DNA of 40,115 bases from Scytonema sp. RU_4_4 (GTDB lineage Bacteria; Cyanobacteriota; Cyanobacteriia; Cyanobacteriales; Nostocaceae): positions 1 to 40,115 of the forward strand of contig JAAUSC010000045.1 in assembly GCA_012031965.1 (NCBI GenBank). Direction: 5' to 3'. Positions within the stretch are counted from its first letter, which is position 1, and the number at the start of each line of letters is the position of its first letter. Shown one piece after another: positions 17,442 to 27,970 of this stretch. Made by a program: the position numbers and the translations under genes. The notes beneath the pieces are model-generated. The model searched no databases. It was not told where the DNA came from and worked only from the letters and a program-made list of their open reading frames with translations.

Positions 17442-17810
17442 TTTTCTAGAAATAATATTAAGCCTGGAGAGCCATGATAATTGTAGGGGCGGGTTTAGCC
17501 AGAAATCTTTTCTACATAACGCAAGTTGCTAGTTAGTGCCCCTGAATCGTATCATTAGGATACAAAATCAGCGTTTTTGCGTATTGCTAGGCACCAAAAT
17601 TTAAGACTTTCTACTTAAAAAGAGGCGCTTTTTTATAACTAGCAACTTGGGTTACATAAGATAAAAAGTCTTGGCGCAACGCTGTGCTTATCTCAATGCT
17701 TCTCAGCATAGCCTGACTTACAAAACTGAAAAGGCGTCCGCTTCAAATCCCCTCATTTTAATTATGGAGATTCTCTTTTTACTTTTTACTTTTAAAAAAG
17801 CACTGTCCCA
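17442..17810. other. Intergenic stretch between convergent genes
   Basis: Holds the inverted-repeat element at 17518-17653 and ACTTTTTACTTTT repeats at about 17778-17792. No gene seen and no clear terminator for hoxH. Confidence 0.5.
17518..17653. mobile_element. MITE-like inverted-repeat element
   Basis: AACGCAAGTTGCTAGTTA (17518-17535) and TAACTAGCAACTTGGGTT (17636-17653) are inverted repeats with one mismatch. GTGCC/GGCAC pairing inside would extend the fold. The flanks add partly matching ACAT/ATGT. No coding capacity. Confidence 0.6.
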
Positions 17811-19262
17811 CTAATCCCTCCAAACTTCATTAATTACATTTCCATCCACCCCAACTAACTGAACATGCAATGGCATTTGTCCCGCTGCATGCGTTGAACA
17901 ACTCAAACAAGGGTCAAACGCTCGAATTCCCGCTTCCACTCGATTTAACATTCCTTCTGGAATTTCCGAACTGTGAATAAAATGCCGCGCAATTTGTGCC
18001 ACAGTGCGATTCATTGCCAAATTATTCTGACCTGTAGCAATGATTAAATTCACCTTTTGAATTAAACCATTTTCATCAACTTTATAATGGTGGAACAAAG
18101 TTCCACGAGGTGCTTCACTACAGCCAATTCCTTCTAATTGGTTAATTCCTGCATCAGCACGCAATTTAGTAGAGAGTAAATCTGGATCATCCATCATTAT
18201 TTCTATGCGTTCAATACATGCCAAAATTTCAATTAAACGAGCATAGTGATAGAAAAACGATGACGTGACTGTGCCTTTGCCGTAATCTCTAAACTCTCTT
18301 AATTCTGTATCAGCTAAAGATGTGCCAATGGAAGTACAAATATTGAGACGTGCTAAAGGTCCAACACGATAAATGCCACTATCCAAACGACAATGGTCAT
18401 GCTGGTCGGGATATCCTAGAGAGCGATAGTAGGGAAATTTCAGGTAAGACCACGGTTCAACTGCTTCCCCAATAAATTCTTGATAGCGAGAAGGGTCGAG
18501 GCGATCAGCAATAATATTACCTGCGCTGTCTACAAACCGAATGCACCCATCGTAATTTTCCCACAAACCTTCAGGTGTGACTAATCCCATAAATAAACTA
18601 GGAAAATTACCAAAGGTTTGCGCTTCTGCTTGATAGTCTTTGAGCAAGCGTTTAAACCGCCCCAGCGCATCTAAAATCGTGGTTTTTGCTTCTGGAATGC
18701 GGTTTGTAATGTGGGTGCGTCCTTCTTGAGATAAAGGTTCTCTGACGCCTCCCGGAACCGCCCATGATGGATGTATCTTGCGCCCTCCCAATTGTTCAAT
18801 AATTTCTTGTCCAAACTGACGTAAACGAATTCCCCCACGAGCAAGTTCTGGTTCAGCTGCAATTAAACCAAACACATTGCGCTTTTGCGGGTCGCTATCC
18901 ATTCCTAATAATAAATCTGGGGCGCTCAGATGAAAGAAACTCAAAGCATGGGATTGGATAATTTGCCCCAAGTTCATCAAGCGACGCAATTTTGCTGCTG
19001 CTATTGGTATGGTGACGGCAAGAATGGCATCTCCTGCTTTGGCAGAAGCTAATAAGTGACTCACCGGACAAATGCCACAAATTCTTGCTGTAATTCCTGG
19101 CATTTCCCACAGAGGACGACCTTCACAAAACTTTTCAAATCCGCGAAATTCTGTGACGTGAAAGCGAGCATCGCTGACTTGTCCGGCATCATCTAAATAA
19201 ATAGTGATTTTGGCGTGTCCTTCAATGCGGCTAACAGGATCGATGATTATTCTTTGTGACAT
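17811..19262 (-). CDS. hoxH: Bidirectional NiFe hydrogenase, large (catalytic) subunit HoxH
   Basis: HoxH carries the NiFe centre that interconverts H2 with protons and electrons. The 483-residue precursor has both nickel motifs: [10 protein letters not shown] (Cys62, Cys65) and DPCLSCSTH (Cys452, Cys455, His458). After His458 follows a 25-residue tail ([20 protein letters not shown] and five more), the part removed by HoxW after nickel insertion. Length and motifs are normal, so the subunit looks functional. It is the last gene of the cluster; a repeat array and the polymer-forming protein gene separate it from hoxY. Confidence 0.97.
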   Translation of the reverse strand: MSQRIIIDPVSRIEGHAKITIYLDDAGQVSDARFHVTEFRGFEKFCEGRPLWEMPGITARICGICPVSHLLASAKAGDAILAVTIPIAAAKLRRLMNLGQIIQSHALSFFHLSAPDLLLGMDSDPQKRNVFGLIAAEPELARGGIRLRQFGQEIIEQLGGRKIHPSWAVPGGVREPLSQEGRTHITNRIPEAKTTILDALGRFKRLLKDYQAEAQTFGNFPSLFMGLVTPEGLWENYDGCIRFVDSAGNIIADRLDPSRYQEFIGEAVEPWSYLKFPYYRSLGYPDQHDHCRLDSGIYRVGPLARLNICTSIGTSLADTELREFRDYGKGTVTSSFFYHYARLIEILACIERIEIMMDDPDLLSTKLRADAGINQLEGIGCSEAPRGTLFHHYKVDENGLIQKVNLIIATGQNNLAMNRTVAQIARHFIHSSEIPEGMLNRVEAGIRAFDPCLSCSTHAAGQMPLHVQLVGVDGNVINEVWRD

Positions 19263-19283
19263 AAATGTTTTCTCTGAGTTGTT

Positions 19284-19347
19284 CAGTTACCAGTTATCAG
19301 TGAACAGTTATCAGTGAACAGTTATCAGTTATTCACTGTTCACTGTT
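19284..19347. repeat. Tandem repeat array, 14-bp CAGTTATCAGTGAA units
   Basis: Two perfect 14-bp units (19291-19304 and 19305-19318), a partial third, and a degenerate copy before them; TTCACTGTTCACTG then forms an inverted counterpart. It lies between hoxH and the gene upstream, so the mRNA here could fold into GTGAACAG/CTGTTCAC stems. Confidence 0.8.
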
Positions 19348-19366
19348 TTAATTCCTTTGTTATTTC

Positions 19367-20722
19367 CTAAACTGGGGTAAGTTGTCTATCTTGAGTGCGA
19401 CTCATTCTTGTTCGTCCCCACTGCCAGACTGCACCTAAACCAAACAAGATGACAATCAAACTGAGAATGCTACCCAGCACTGGTATGGCGGTCAGGATGA
19501 CAAACACTACCAAGCCAACTAGGAGGGAAATAAAGCGTCCTGTTGGTCGGTCTGGTCGCAATTGATGCATTAACCATCGCCCACCCAGGAAACTAAGGAC
19601 CATTGGCGGTACGAAACTGGCGAAAATTGCAAACCCAACACTAATAAAGAGATTAGTCAGCGTGCCAATACCAATGATTGGAAGAATCAAATCGGGTAGG
19701 GTAAAAGCAAGTGGCACAGTTAACAATAAGGTGATGATACCAATAACACATACTACTAACCAAACTCCGATAAATGTCACAACACCCCATCCCAAACTCG
19801 GTAGCGGTTGAGCTTGCACTGTCGCTGCTAAGCCTTGTGTCCAAAGGGGGACAAACCGCAGCAGCAACCAACCAATGAGTAGCAATGCACCAAATCGTTG
19901 CAAATGTTGAAGTAAAATTTCACCTGGACTTTGTGACTGTACAAACCTATTCCAACCTGTTCTGTGTGGCTGTCCTTCATAGGACAATTCTTCACGCACC
20001 ACACCACCTGCTACCTGTGCTTTCTGGTTAATCTGTGCGTTCTGAGTCGATTGGTAGGTTAGTTTACCACCAATTTGTGCGGTATCGGTAAGGGTCAAAC
20101 CTTGTGGAATTTGCGGAATAACTACTGCTGGTTTTGGTATAAAAGGTGCTTGTAAAGGGTCTGGGTCGCCAACTGCCACAACTCGCATATTTCGACCCAC
20201 AGAACCACGTAACTCTAGGGAATTCATTGCTCCCAGGACATTTTGACTCACCGTTCCTGCTAACAAGGCTTGAGCGCCAAAGAAATTGACATCGCCTCCG
20301 ATACTGCTACCTGCTTTATTTTCTAAACTGGCACCAGCGGCAATTAGATCATCTTTGACTTTGGCTTTGCTGTCGAGTGTTAGGACTTGTCCAGCAACAC
20401 GGACATCATCGTTGACAGCGCCGTTGATAACTACCGTTTGTCCAGCAGCGATTAAATCGCCATCGATAGTACCATTAATTGTAATTTGCTTGCCAGCCAA
20501 AACTGCATCGCCTTTGACTGTGCCATCAATGGTTAATGTTTCGCCAGCTAAGTACAAATCATCATCGATCACTTGGTTAGCGCTGATGGTGACTTGTTTT
20601 TGAGCCATACTATTGCTTGACCAAGCTGGCGAGAAGCCCAAGAGTAATGATGCTAAAACTAAGATAAAGATTAATACAAGAATTCTTTTGCTGTATTGTC
20701 GTAATCCTTTGATTATATTCAT
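19367..20722 (-). CDS. Polymer-forming (bactofilin-like) membrane protein between hoxY and hoxH
   Basis: The 451-residue protein has an N-terminal hydrophobic segment (about 14-34, ending in SPAWSS), then a beta-helical region with repeats such as VTISANQVIDDDLYLAGETL, ITINGTIDGDLIAAGQTV and VRVAGQVLTLDSKAKV (about 40-200), as in bactofilin/polymer-forming cytoskeletal proteins, and four or more membrane helices in the C-terminal half (about 270-430). From memory, Anabaena PCC 7120 also has an unrelated gene between hoxY and hoxH (alr0765). Role in hydrogenase function is unknown; a membrane or periplasmic scaffold is possible. Upstream spacing to hoxY is 69 bp. Confidence 0.8.
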   Translation of the reverse strand: MNIIKGLRQYSKRILVLIFILVLASLLLGFSPAWSSNSMAQKQVTISANQVIDDDLYLAGETLTIDGTVKGDAVLAGKQITINGTIDGDLIAAGQTVVINGAVNDDVRVAGQVLTLDSKAKVKDDLIAAGASLENKAGSSIGGDVNFFGAQALLAGTVSQNVLGAMNSLELRGSVGRNMRVVAVGDPDPLQAPFIPKPAVVIPQIPQGLTLTDTAQIGGKLTYQSTQNAQINQKAQVAGGVVREELSYEGQPHRTGWNRFVQSQSPGEILLQHLQRFGALLLIGWLLLRFVPLWTQGLAATVQAQPLPSLGWGVVTFIGVWLVVCVIGIITLLLTVPLAFTLPDLILPIIGIGTLTNLFISVGFAIFASFVPPMVLSFLGGRWLMHQLRPDRPTGRFISLLVGLVVFVILTAIPVLGSILSLIVILFGLGAVWQWGRTRMSRTQDRQLTPV

Positions 20723-20791
20723 CGGTTACCTGCCTGTTTGGGGATGTATATACGAAAGCGCACAGAACGCACCAGACGCGAGAGATTATGT

Positions 20792-21337
20792 TTACCCGAA
20801 TTTGATTAAGTCGCGTCCTTGGAGTTGTGGTTTTTCCCCCCGCAAGAGTGGTTCCAGTGCGGCGCGAATTCGGTTTGCGTCTGGTGGACAACCCGGTAAG
20901 TAAACATCTACAGGAACAACGCTATGTACGGGTGTGACTTTATCCAGTAAGGGCGGTACAATACCTGGTTCTTGAGGAATTTGTCCGTGAATATCCGCAG
21001 CTTCAATGTAGCAGCGTTGCAAGACAGGTTCTGCACTCCCTAACGGGTTGCGTAAAGCTGTGACGTTACCAGTGACGGCGCAGTCACCAAAAGAGACAAG
21101 GATTTTTGAGCGTTCTCTGACTTTATAAATCAATTCTAAGTGGTCAGAGTTGGCGATCGCCCCTTCTACCAACACCACATCTACACCTTCTGGATATTCC
21201 TTGACATCAGCGAAGGGACTATAAACCAAATCCACCTGTTGTGCTAAATCAAACAGCCATTCATCCAAGTCGAGAAAGGACATATGACAGCCTGAACAGC
21301 CTCCTAGCCAAACCGTTGCCAATTTTAAACGAGTCAT
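20792..21337 (-). CDS. hoxY: Bidirectional NiFe hydrogenase, small subunit HoxY
   Basis: HoxY holds the proximal [4Fe-4S] cluster that links the NiFe site of HoxH to the diaphorase. The 181-residue protein has the expected short form: [12 protein letters not shown] (Cys14, Cys17), FGDCAVTGN and [11 protein letters not shown] supply the four Cys ligands. No signal peptide, as usual for cytoplasmic Hox. It follows the DUF3122 gene by about 50 bp and precedes the polymer-forming protein gene. Confidence 0.96.
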   Translation of the reverse strand: MTRLKLATVWLGGCSGCHMSFLDLDEWLFDLAQQVDLVYSPFADVKEYPEGVDVVLVEGAIANSDHLELIYKVRERSKILVSFGDCAVTGNVTALRNPLGSAEPVLQRCYIEAADIHGQIPQEPGIVPPLLDKVTPVHSVVPVDVYLPGCPPDANRIRAALEPLLRGEKPQLQGRDLIKFG

Positions 21338-21387
21338 TTTTTCTGATTTATCTTGAGTGTTTATAGCTACTTAAGCAAGTCATACTC

Positions 21388-21900
21388 TTAATCAAGTAGT
21401 TCTTGCCATTCCTGCACAAGAGATTGGGGGACTACAATATTAACGAAGCGCTCTCTACCCAGAGGTAAGGAAAGCAGCAAATCATCTGTTGGCAATTCTG
21501 GTAGGATATCTTTGAAGTTATACTGACCTATAGTTGGTGCTGGTGCTGACTCTAAGAAAATATCCGTAGCTTTCCAGACTTTACCTGTCGTAGACATAAT
21601 CCTTAACGGTTGTGGATGAAGCAATTCAGCAGAACCAGGATATCCCACGAGCCGTAGATTGACTGAAGTAACGTGACCGGGATAAACTCGCTTAAACAGT
21701 ACGACTTGCCAAGATTTTCCCGATGCATCATTTAATTTTTGCTGTGAGCGATAAAGTATTTCTCCTGGTGCTTCTTCTTGGTGACTTAAAGCGGCGAGAA
21801 CTGGCTGGGATGTGAAGCTTCCTAAACCCAGGAATATAAATATTGTCAGTATCCCCAGCAAAAGGAGCCACCAAAATATTTGTAGGATACGGCGAGCCAT
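21388..21900 (-). CDS. DUF3122 protein between hoxU and hoxY
   Basis: A 170-residue protein with one N-terminal membrane segment or signal (ILQIFWWLLLLGILTIFIFL) followed by SHQEEAPGEILYRSQQKL and GKSWQVVLFKR, which match the cyanobacterial family DUF3122. The ATG at 21900 has GGGGTG upstream; the GTG at 21909 is less likely. A gene at the same place (between hoxU and hoxY) is present in Anabaena PCC 7120 as I recall it. The mature part is probably outside the cytoplasm, which makes a direct role in a cytoplasmic hydrogenase unclear. Confidence 0.75.
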   Translation of the reverse strand: MARRILQIFWWLLLLGILTIFIFLGLGSFTSQPVLAALSHQEEAPGEILYRSQQKLNDASGKSWQVVLFKRVYPGHVTSVNLRLVGYPGSAELLHPQPLRIMSTTGKVWKATDIFLESAPAPTIGQYNFKDILPELPTDDLLLSLPLGRERFVNIVVPQSLVQEWQELLD

Positions 21901-21942
21901 AAGATTCACCCCAAAGTATACACTTCATATTTCATGGCTGTT

Positions 21943-22659
21943 TTAAAACAGCCATTGCTTTTTCTCCCGTGCTGTAACAAGGAATTCGAGTTGGGAGCGC
22001 GAGCGTTTCATTTCTCCGACACTTGAACCCTGGTAGAAAATCGCACCTGTTGGACAAGCGTTCACGCACTTCCCACAGGAAGTACAAGTTTGCGAAGTTC
22101 CCCAAGGTTGATTCAAGTCAGTAATCACATGGGAGTTTGTCCCTCTACCCGCCATATCCCAAGTGTGTGCTCCTTCAATTTCATCGCAGACACGGACACA
22201 ACGAGTACAAAGAACACAACGGTTATGGTCAATGCCAAAGCGATCATGTGAAATATCAACTTGGCGGTTAGGAAATTGGTATTCTAACCGCACATGATCC
22301 ATACCCATCTCAATTGCCAAGTCTTGTAATTCACAGTTACCATTAGCTACGCAGACTGAACAAATGTGATTGCCTTCAGCAAATAGCATTTCTACAATCG
22401 TGCGACGGTATTTTTGCAGGCGATCGCTATTTGTATGGACTTCCATACCTTCAGCAACTTTCGTCACACAAGCAGGTTGGAGTTTCTGACTACCAGCAAT
22501 TTCTACTAAGCAAAGACGACAAGCGCCTACATCCGAAAGCCCCTCTAAATGACACAGAGTCGGGATATGAATTCCAGCATCCTGGGCTGCTTGGAGAATG
22601 CTTTCCTCCTCGCGGGCGCTGACCAATTGCTCATTTATTGTTAAAGTTTGTACTGACAT
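21943..22659 (-). CDS. hoxU: Hox diaphorase subunit HoxU
   Basis: HoxU is the electron-wire subunit (NuoG N-terminal homologue). The 238-residue protein has a [2Fe-2S] plant-type region ([21 protein letters not shown], quoted as [12 protein letters not shown] and GACRLC), [13 protein letters not shown], and two ferredoxin-like 4Fe-4S motifs, [13 protein letters not shown] and [17 protein letters not shown] 22659 is chosen because AGAGGTAAAA precedes it and the added upstream residues are low-complexity (AAATTCAAATTC repeats). Upstream on the same strand is the RetSat-like gene, 34 bp away; the promoter is probably at or above that gene. Confidence 0.96.
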   Translation of the reverse strand: MSVQTLTINEQLVSAREEESILQAAQDAGIHIPTLCHLEGLSDVGACRLCLVEIAGSQKLQPACVTKVAEGMEVHTNSDRLQKYRRTIVEMLFAEGNHICSVCVANGNCELQDLAIEMGMDHVRLEYQFPNRQVDISHDRFGIDHNRCVLCTRCVRVCDEIEGAHTWDMAGRGTNSHVITDLNQPWGTSQTCTSCGKCVNACPTGAIFYQGSSVGEMKRSRSQLEFLVTAREKKQWLF

Positions 22660-22693
22660 TTTTACCTCTATATTTTTGAATTTAATTTGAATT

Positions 22694-24313
22694 TTAAATT
22701 TCTTTTTTTGAATTTGAAATTGGGAAAATGATGGCGAACATGACCTTGAAGAAGCCAAACAATCCGTTGATAATTCCTGCTGTCATCACACCGCCGATTG
22801 TTGCTCCCACGATTCCATGAACTAAGGCATCTGTTCCGGTGAGATACAAGTTTTTAATTGGAGTTTTCGCGTTAATCCATTTCTGGTCAAATCTTTCTGG
22901 CACTGAGGCAGTCCCATAGGTAGAGCCTTTATCACTGGCGACGAAGTATTCTACTGTTAAAGGCGTAGCTAGTTCGTAGTATTCAATTAAGTCTTTGAAA
23001 CCAGGATAGTAATTTTCTACAAAATTAATAATTTTTTGAGCGAGTTTTTCCTTAAGTTTATAATAATCTGGGTCTCGTTTTCTCCAGGGCTGACCCTGCC
23101 ATCTAGCAAAGTAATTGTAGTCCGCATAAATAATGATTTCAGCGGTGGAGCGACCTACTGTGTGGTTTTTCAGTGATGGAAAAGAAAGCATACAACTGTT
23201 AATAATCTTATCCGGTGCAGCCAGTTGTTCTTGAAGTGCCTGGTCGTGGTTGTAAGTATTAAAAATCCAATAATTTTGTGTCCCAAAGCCCAGTTTTTCG
23301 GGAGACTCTTTCAATCCCAAAAACAGGAACAACATACTGTAACCCTTGGGAAATGCTGTGATTTGGTTGCGGTACGCAGTTGCATAACCTTCAGGAAGCA
23401 GTTCGGTATAGGTCTTGAATGCCCCAGCATCAGAAATAACTACAGACGCATAATATGCTTCTACTTCCGCCTTTGCATTGTGGGTCTTCTTAGCTTTTAC
23501 CCCCTTCGCCACGCCGTTTTTCACAATAATCTCTGTAACATGGCGTTGGGTAAGCACCATTCCTCCAGCTTTTTTAATAGTTGGTAGAATGCAATCAACA
23601 ATTGCTTGTGACCCGCCCACAGGATACCAACTGCCCTTGCCATAACTGGTCATAGCTACAGCATGAATCCCAAAGGAGATTTGCGAGGGTGGTAAGCCAT
23701 AGGCACCCCATTGAGAAGTTAGCAAAGCTTTCAAATAGGGGTTTCGGAAATTCCGCTCCACATATTCCTTGGTTGTTAGACGGGCAAGTTTTCCTAGTCT
23801 GCCAACACAAAGCTTAATGAGTCGCTGGAGCCATTTGGGCAAAAAATCCGCAATCAAATGTATCTTGTACCAAATAGTGACTTTTTGTAAGTCGGAAAAG
23901 TATCGCTTGATGCTTGCCTTTTCCTCTGGGAACATCCTAATTAGGTCAGATATGTTTCTTTGCGGGTTGGAATATATCTCGAAGGTGAAGTCTGGGTAGA
24001 CAAGTTTATCAGATAGATTAGGCAACTTTTCCCATTGCAGCTTGCCCTCAGTGATGTAGTCAAACACAACTCGTCCGATGTCACCTTTTGCCATTTCTGT
24101 CACTGCTTGGACACCGATATCCCATCGAAAGCCTTTGCGTTTAAATTCTTGGGTAAAGCCACCGACAATGAAATGCTGTTCCAGAATCAGCACTTTTTTG
24201 TGGTTTAATTTTGAAAGGATGGCAGCAACAGTTAGTCCGCCAATGCCAGAGCCGATGACAATCACGTCGAATTGATTGGAATCAGATATTTTCTGTGTTG
24301 TCTTCATTGCCAT
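22694..24313 (-). CDS. RetSat/CrtI-like FAD-dependent oxidoreductase
   Basis: A 539-residue member of the phytoene desaturase/retinol saturase superfamily. The FAD dinucleotide fold is at the N-terminus: [20 protein letters not shown] then [29 protein letters not shown] follows, and the C-terminal FAD motif is [20 protein letters not shown]. The substrate cannot be told; it may be a carotenoid, retinoid or isoprenoid double bond. The ATG at 24313 has GGAGAG just upstream; a TTG at 24424 is improbable. It lies between the two halves of the hox cluster, and the shared direct repeat at 24440-24457 is 127 bp upstream, so it may head the transcript that carries hoxU-hoxY-hoxH. Confidence 0.85.
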   Translation of the reverse strand: MAMKTTQKISDSNQFDVIVIGSGIGGLTVAAILSKLNHKKVLILEQHFIVGGFTQEFKRKGFRWDIGVQAVTEMAKGDIGRVVFDYITEGKLQWEKLPNLSDKLVYPDFTFEIYSNPQRNISDLIRMFPEEKASIKRYFSDLQKVTIWYKIHLIADFLPKWLQRLIKLCVGRLGKLARLTTKEYVERNFRNPYLKALLTSQWGAYGLPPSQISFGIHAVAMTSYGKGSWYPVGGSQAIVDCILPTIKKAGGMVLTQRHVTEIIVKNGVAKGVKAKKTHNAKAEVEAYYASVVISDAGAFKTYTELLPEGYATAYRNQITAFPKGYSMLFLFLGLKESPEKLGFGTQNYWIFNTYNHDQALQEQLAAPDKIINSCMLSFPSLKNHTVGRSTAEIIIYADYNYFARWQGQPWRKRDPDYYKLKEKLAQKIINFVENYYPGFKDLIEYYELATPLTVEYFVASDKGSTYGTASVPERFDQKWINAKTPIKNLYLTGTDALVHGIVGATIGGVMTAGIINGLFGFFKVMFAIIFPISNSKKEI

Positions 24314-24439
24314 CAACTCTCCTACAAAATTGGGTATTGGTTGGCTAATTGGGGGGCAATGTTCATCGTCTGCTGCGAAAGGAGCACCCTGGCTCCACTT
24401 AAGCTGAGTTGAGTTTATTTCCAAGCTACGAAAAAAGAA

Positions 24440-24457
24440 TGAGGAACTTGTGAGAAA
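24440..24457 (+). promoter_or_regulatory. Shared direct repeat, copy 4 (upstream of RetSat-like gene and hoxU-hoxH)
   Basis: TGAGGAACTTGTGAGAAA: one mismatch in the second half site. It lies in the only gap between the DUF6544 gene and the RetSat-like gene, on the strand opposite to them, where a promoter for the second half of the hox cluster would be expected. Confidence 0.7.
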
Positions 24458-24471
24458 GTGGAGAGTTGAGG

Positions 24472-25317
24472 TCAGATTTCACGGAACTCAGCCTGCTCAA
24501 TCGTGGCACAGAAAAACTCTGAGTAACGATCTGTCCCAAACCACCAACCTGCACCCATGAGTGAGGGAATTGTAAATCCTCCAAATGTATGTTCTTCCTG
24601 GTATTCTCCTCCAAAGGGAATGTAAGTGTAACTACCATCTTCTGTGTGGTCTCCCCAACGTGGTAGAGAAAGCTTCAGCAACTTGCCATTAGCAGGATCT
24701 ATAGTTAATGTCAGCGTTACAGGTTCATCGTTAATCTTCAGACTAGCTTGAATAGTGTTCTCATCAATTGCCTTCCAACTTACGCCGCGTTGAGGTAGCA
24801 AAGCAGAAGGTAACCAAATCAATTCTCCCGCTAGTCGTCCAATACTGGAGCGGACAATATCAGGACTGTGAGCATTTACGAGCGGAAGGAGTCCCCAAAG
24901 AGAGAACCGCATTCGACCAGACCCTTTAATGTAGTAATCAGCTCCTCGCATTTGGAACAAACCACGACCGATTGTTGCTTTCCAAACAAATCCTTGAGAT
25001 GCCGAAATAATCTCTTTGGCTCGCATCGGTACCCACGGTTTATCCTGTGCAGTCCGAAAACTTCCACTCATTTCCAGACTGACAGAGGACGCAAGAGGAG
25101 TTCCCGGAGCAATGCTATGCAAAAAGTAGCGCTGTACGGGAGCAGGTAATTCTGCAACCATGTCTTCAGTGAAACTATTTTCTGTCGGTACTTCTTCGAG
25201 TTCTCGCCAAATTCTACTAACTTCTTTATCGTTCTTTATCTGCATGATGAGCAGAACGAGTAAGGCGATCGCCAGTAATACACCAATGCTAAAGAAAATT
25301 TTGGCAAACATTAGCAT
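24472..25317 (-). CDS. DUF6544-like membrane-anchored protein
   Basis: The 281-residue protein has one N-terminal membrane segment (FFSIGVLLAIALLVLLIMQI) and a globular part with ELPAPVQRYFLHSIAPGTP, SGSFRTAQDKPWVPMRAKE, GFVWKATIGR and YYIKGSGRMRF, the pattern I associate with DUF6544. It ends in CATIEQAEFREI. Function unknown. The ATG at 25317 is preferred to GTG 25320. It lies 49 bp downstream of the pentapeptide gene on the same strand and is the last gene before the internal motif at 24440. Confidence 0.7.
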   Translation of the reverse strand: MLMFAKIFFSIGVLLAIALLVLLIMQIKNDKEVSRIWRELEEVPTENSFTEDMVAELPAPVQRYFLHSIAPGTPLASSVSLEMSGSFRTAQDKPWVPMRAKEIISASQGFVWKATIGRGLFQMRGADYYIKGSGRMRFSLWGLLPLVNAHSPDIVRSSIGRLAGELIWLPSALLPQRGVSWKAIDENTIQASLKINDEPVTLTLTIDPANGKLLKLSLPRWGDHTEDGSYTYIPFGGEYQEEHTFGGFTIPSLMGAGWWFGTDRYSEFFCATIEQAEFREI

Positions 25318-25365
25318 CACCTAGTCTTTTGACTGTAGTTGTTAGGTTTTGTTATGTTGACAGCT

Positions 25366-26232
25366 TCAAAGACCCTTTCCTTGGCGAAGAGTGTCAACAT
25401 TCGAGAGCTTAGCTTGATGAAGGTTAGCTTGACTCAAGTCAGCTTCTGTTTGATCAGTCTCTGTTAGATCGGCATAACTAAAGTTAGTACCACTCAGGAT
25501 AGTCAGTCTTAAATTGGCTCCCTTAAGGTTAGCCTCACTCAAGTTAGCCCCGCTAAGGTTAGCCTCACTCAAATTAGCATTGCTTAAATTAGCCTTACTC
25601 AGATTTGCTCCACTCAAGTCAGTATTAATGAGGTCAGATCCACTGAGGTTAGCCTCGGGGAGATTGGCTCCTTTCAGATTAGCCTTAGCTAAATCTGCTT
25701 CAGTCAAGACAGCTTGTCTAAATTCAGTTCCCGTTAAGTTAGCTTCAGAAAAGTCAGCTTCTTTCAAATCCGCCTCACTAAAATCAGTTTGATCGAGGTT
25801 AGCCTGACTAAAGTTAACTCTATTCAGGCGGGCGCTATTGAAATTAGCTCCTTCAAAGTTAGCCTGACTGAAATTAGCCTCAAAACACATAGCCCCTATT
25901 AAACTAGCTGCACTTAGGTTAACTCCCTTGAGGTTTGCACCAATCAAATTAGCTCCACTTAAGTTAGCTTCAAGTAAATCGGCATTGAGCAAGTTAGCTG
26001 CGCTCAAGTCCGCTCCGCTAAAATTAGCTCTTATTAAACGAGCATTAAAGAGGTTCGCATATGTCAGATTTGCTCCATCAAAGTCAGCGTTGACCAAATT
26101 GGCATTGGCTAAGTTAGTCCTATTAAGGTTAGCTTTAGAGAGATCTGGTTTGAGATTTGGATTTCTCTGTCTCCACGAATTCCAACTATCCACACCTTTT
26201 CTTAGGAGGTCAAGATGTTCCTGATTTGCCAT
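25366..26232 (-). CDS. Pentapeptide-repeat protein downstream of hoxF
   Basis: The 288-residue protein starts with the usual short helical cap (MANQEHLDLLRKGVDSWNSW) and continues as more than 45 A(D/N)LxxA pentapeptides, giving a beta-helical rod. A short tail (KLSNVDTLRQGKGL) ends it. No membrane segment. Unlike the fragment at 1554-1949 it is complete, with AGAGGC before the ATG. Its place right after hoxF on the same strand, 109 bp away, suggests co-transcription, but the role is unknown. Confidence 0.88.
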   Translation of the reverse strand: MANQEHLDLLRKGVDSWNSWRQRNPNLKPDLSKANLNRTNLANANLVNADFDGANLTYANLFNARLIRANFSGADLSAANLLNADLLEANLSGANLIGANLKGVNLSAASLIGAMCFEANFSQANFEGANFNSARLNRVNFSQANLDQTDFSEADLKEADFSEANLTGTEFRQAVLTEADLAKANLKGANLPEANLSGSDLINTDLSGANLSKANLSNANLSEANLSGANLSEANLKGANLRLTILSGTNFSYADLTETDQTEADLSQANLHQAKLSNVDTLRQGKGL

Positions 26233-26341
26233 ATTAATTGCCTCTTATTAGTTAGAAAACTGTTGTTACTCCTTTGAGTGTTCGCCAAATCTTACTCACT
26301 TTTTTGCCTCCCTAGTAAGTGTTTTATGGGTGTATTCGTAT

Positions 26342-27970
26342 TCAGAAGCCAGCATTATCTGTGGTTTCATGAATCAACGCCAAATACTCATCCCGGAAAT
26401 ACTGCAATGTACTAAATACCGGATTCGGTGCAGACTGACCCAAACCACACAAACTGGTATGCTTCACCATATCGCACAGTTCTTCCAGCAGTTCTAAGTC
26501 AACAAGTGATGCTTTGCCTTCCCGAATCTTGCTCAACAATTGATACAACTGCACTGTCCCCACACGACAGGGAATACACTTACCACAGGACTCATCCATG
26601 CAAAATTCCATGAAGAAGCGGGCGACATCCACCATGTTGGTGGTTTCATCCATAACAATCATTCCACCAGAACCCATGATGGAACCAAGTTGAGCAAGAG
26701 ATTCGTAATCTACGGGAGTATCAAAAGCGAAAGCGGGAATACACCCACCTGAAGGACCACCTGTTTGCACTGCTTTGGCTGTACCACCATCTGGCACACC
26801 TCCGCCCATTTCTTCCACAATTTGCCGCAGGGTGGTTCCCATCGGCACTTCGATTAAACCAGTATTGCGGATTTTACCAGCTAGTGCGAAAACTTTTGTA
26901 CCTTTGCTTTTTTCTGTACCGATGCTGGCAAACATGTCTGCACCTTTGCGAATAATCCAAGGGACATTGGCAAAGGTTTCGACGTTGTTAATTAAAGTCG
27001 GAAATCCCCACAAACCACTCTGGGCTGGATAAGGCGGTCGGGGACGAGGTGTACCGCGTTTGCCCTCAATTGAAGCCATTAACGCGGTTTCTTCACCACA
27101 AACATAAGCCCCCGCACCAATGCGAATATCAATCTTGAAATCAAAGGGTGAGTCAAAAATATGACTTCCTAACAAACCAAGGCGTTGTGCTTGGCGAATG
27201 GCAATTTGTAGACGGTTGATAGCGATGGGATATTCAGCACGAATATAAATGTAACCTTGAGTTGCACCGACAGCATAGGCGGCGATCGCCATCCCTTCCA
27301 AAACACGATGAGGGTCACTTTCCAAAACACTCCGATCCATAAACGCGCCTGGATCGCCCTCATCAGCGTTACAGATCACATATTTGCGTTCTCCCTTTGC
27401 CTTGGCAACAGTTGCCCATTTTATACCCGTGGGGTATCCTGCACCACCTCGTCCTCGCAACCCACTGCGGGTGATAGCTTCTGTGACTTCACTCGGTGTC
27501 ATCTCTCGCAGCACATGGTAAAGCGCTTGATAGCCTTCAGCAGCAATGTAAGATTCAATGCGTTCCGGGTCAACTTTGCCGCTGTTTTCTAAGACAATGG
27601 GTAGTTGCTTGGTAAAAAATGATTCGGTAATATCACCTGCTTGTACTTTGACTTCACCACCATTTAATGACGCCACAATTGAGGCAGAATTTTCAGGAGT
27701 TATTTTCTCATAGAGTAAGGTACTGCTATTGTTCTCTACCAGATTGTCAACTTGTACCAAAGGACCTTGGCAACACAAACCCATACAACCCACACCGCAG
27801 ACTTCTACTTTATCTGCCAGTCCTGCTTCTTTGGTTACCTTCTCCAAACTTTCTTTGACGCTGATGGAACCAGATGATAAACAACCTGCTGCCATACAGC
27901 AACGGATGCGAACAGGTTTGGATTCAGCACGCTCTTTCTCAGCTATTTCCAGTAGTTCCGTCAGATCCAT
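26342..27970 (-). CDS. hoxF: Hox diaphorase flavoprotein subunit HoxF
   Basis: HoxF (NuoF homologue, fused to a NuoE-like N-terminal part) binds NAD(P)H and FMN and feeds electrons to HoxU. The 542-residue protein has an N-terminal thioredoxin-like [2Fe-2S] region ([26 protein letters not shown]), the FMN loop [16 protein letters not shown] (about 168-183), [19 protein letters not shown] (about 297-315), and a C-terminal 4Fe-4S site [16 protein letters not shown] plus [10 protein letters not shown]. Length and motifs are complete. The start overlaps the end of hoxE by 32 bp, so the two are translationally coupled. Confidence 0.97.
   Translation of the reverse strand: MDLTELLEIAEKERAESKPVRIRCCMAAGCLSSGSISVKESLEKVTKEAGLADKVEVCGVGCMGLCCQGPLVQVDNLVENNSSTLLYEKITPENSASIVASLNGGEVKVQAGDITESFFTKQLPIVLENSGKVDPERIESYIAAEGYQALYHVLREMTPSEVTEAITRSGLRGRGGAGYPTGIKWATVAKAKGERKYVICNADEGDPGAFMDRSVLESDPHRVLEGMAIAAYAVGATQGYIYIRAEYPIAINRLQIAIRQAQRLGLLGSHIFDSPFDFKIDIRIGAGAYVCGEETALMASIEGKRGTPRPRPPYPAQSGLWGFPTLINNVETFANVPWIIRKGADMFASIGTEKSKGTKVFALAGKIRNTGLIEVPMGTTLRQIVEEMGGGVPDGGTAKAVQTGGPSGGCIPAFAFDTPVDYESLAQLGSIMGSGGMIVMDETTNMVDVARFFMEFCMDESCGKCIPCRVGTVQLYQLLSKIREGKASLVDLELLEELCDMVKHTSLCGLGQSAPNPVFSTLQYFRDEYLALIHETTDNAGF

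Noticed and set aside
25514-26224. Long plus-strand frames opposite the pentapeptide gene (also 1546-1929)
   Set aside because: They are antisense shadows of the pentapeptide array; the minus-strand reading has the ADLSxA pattern and, for the long gene, a cap and ribosome site.
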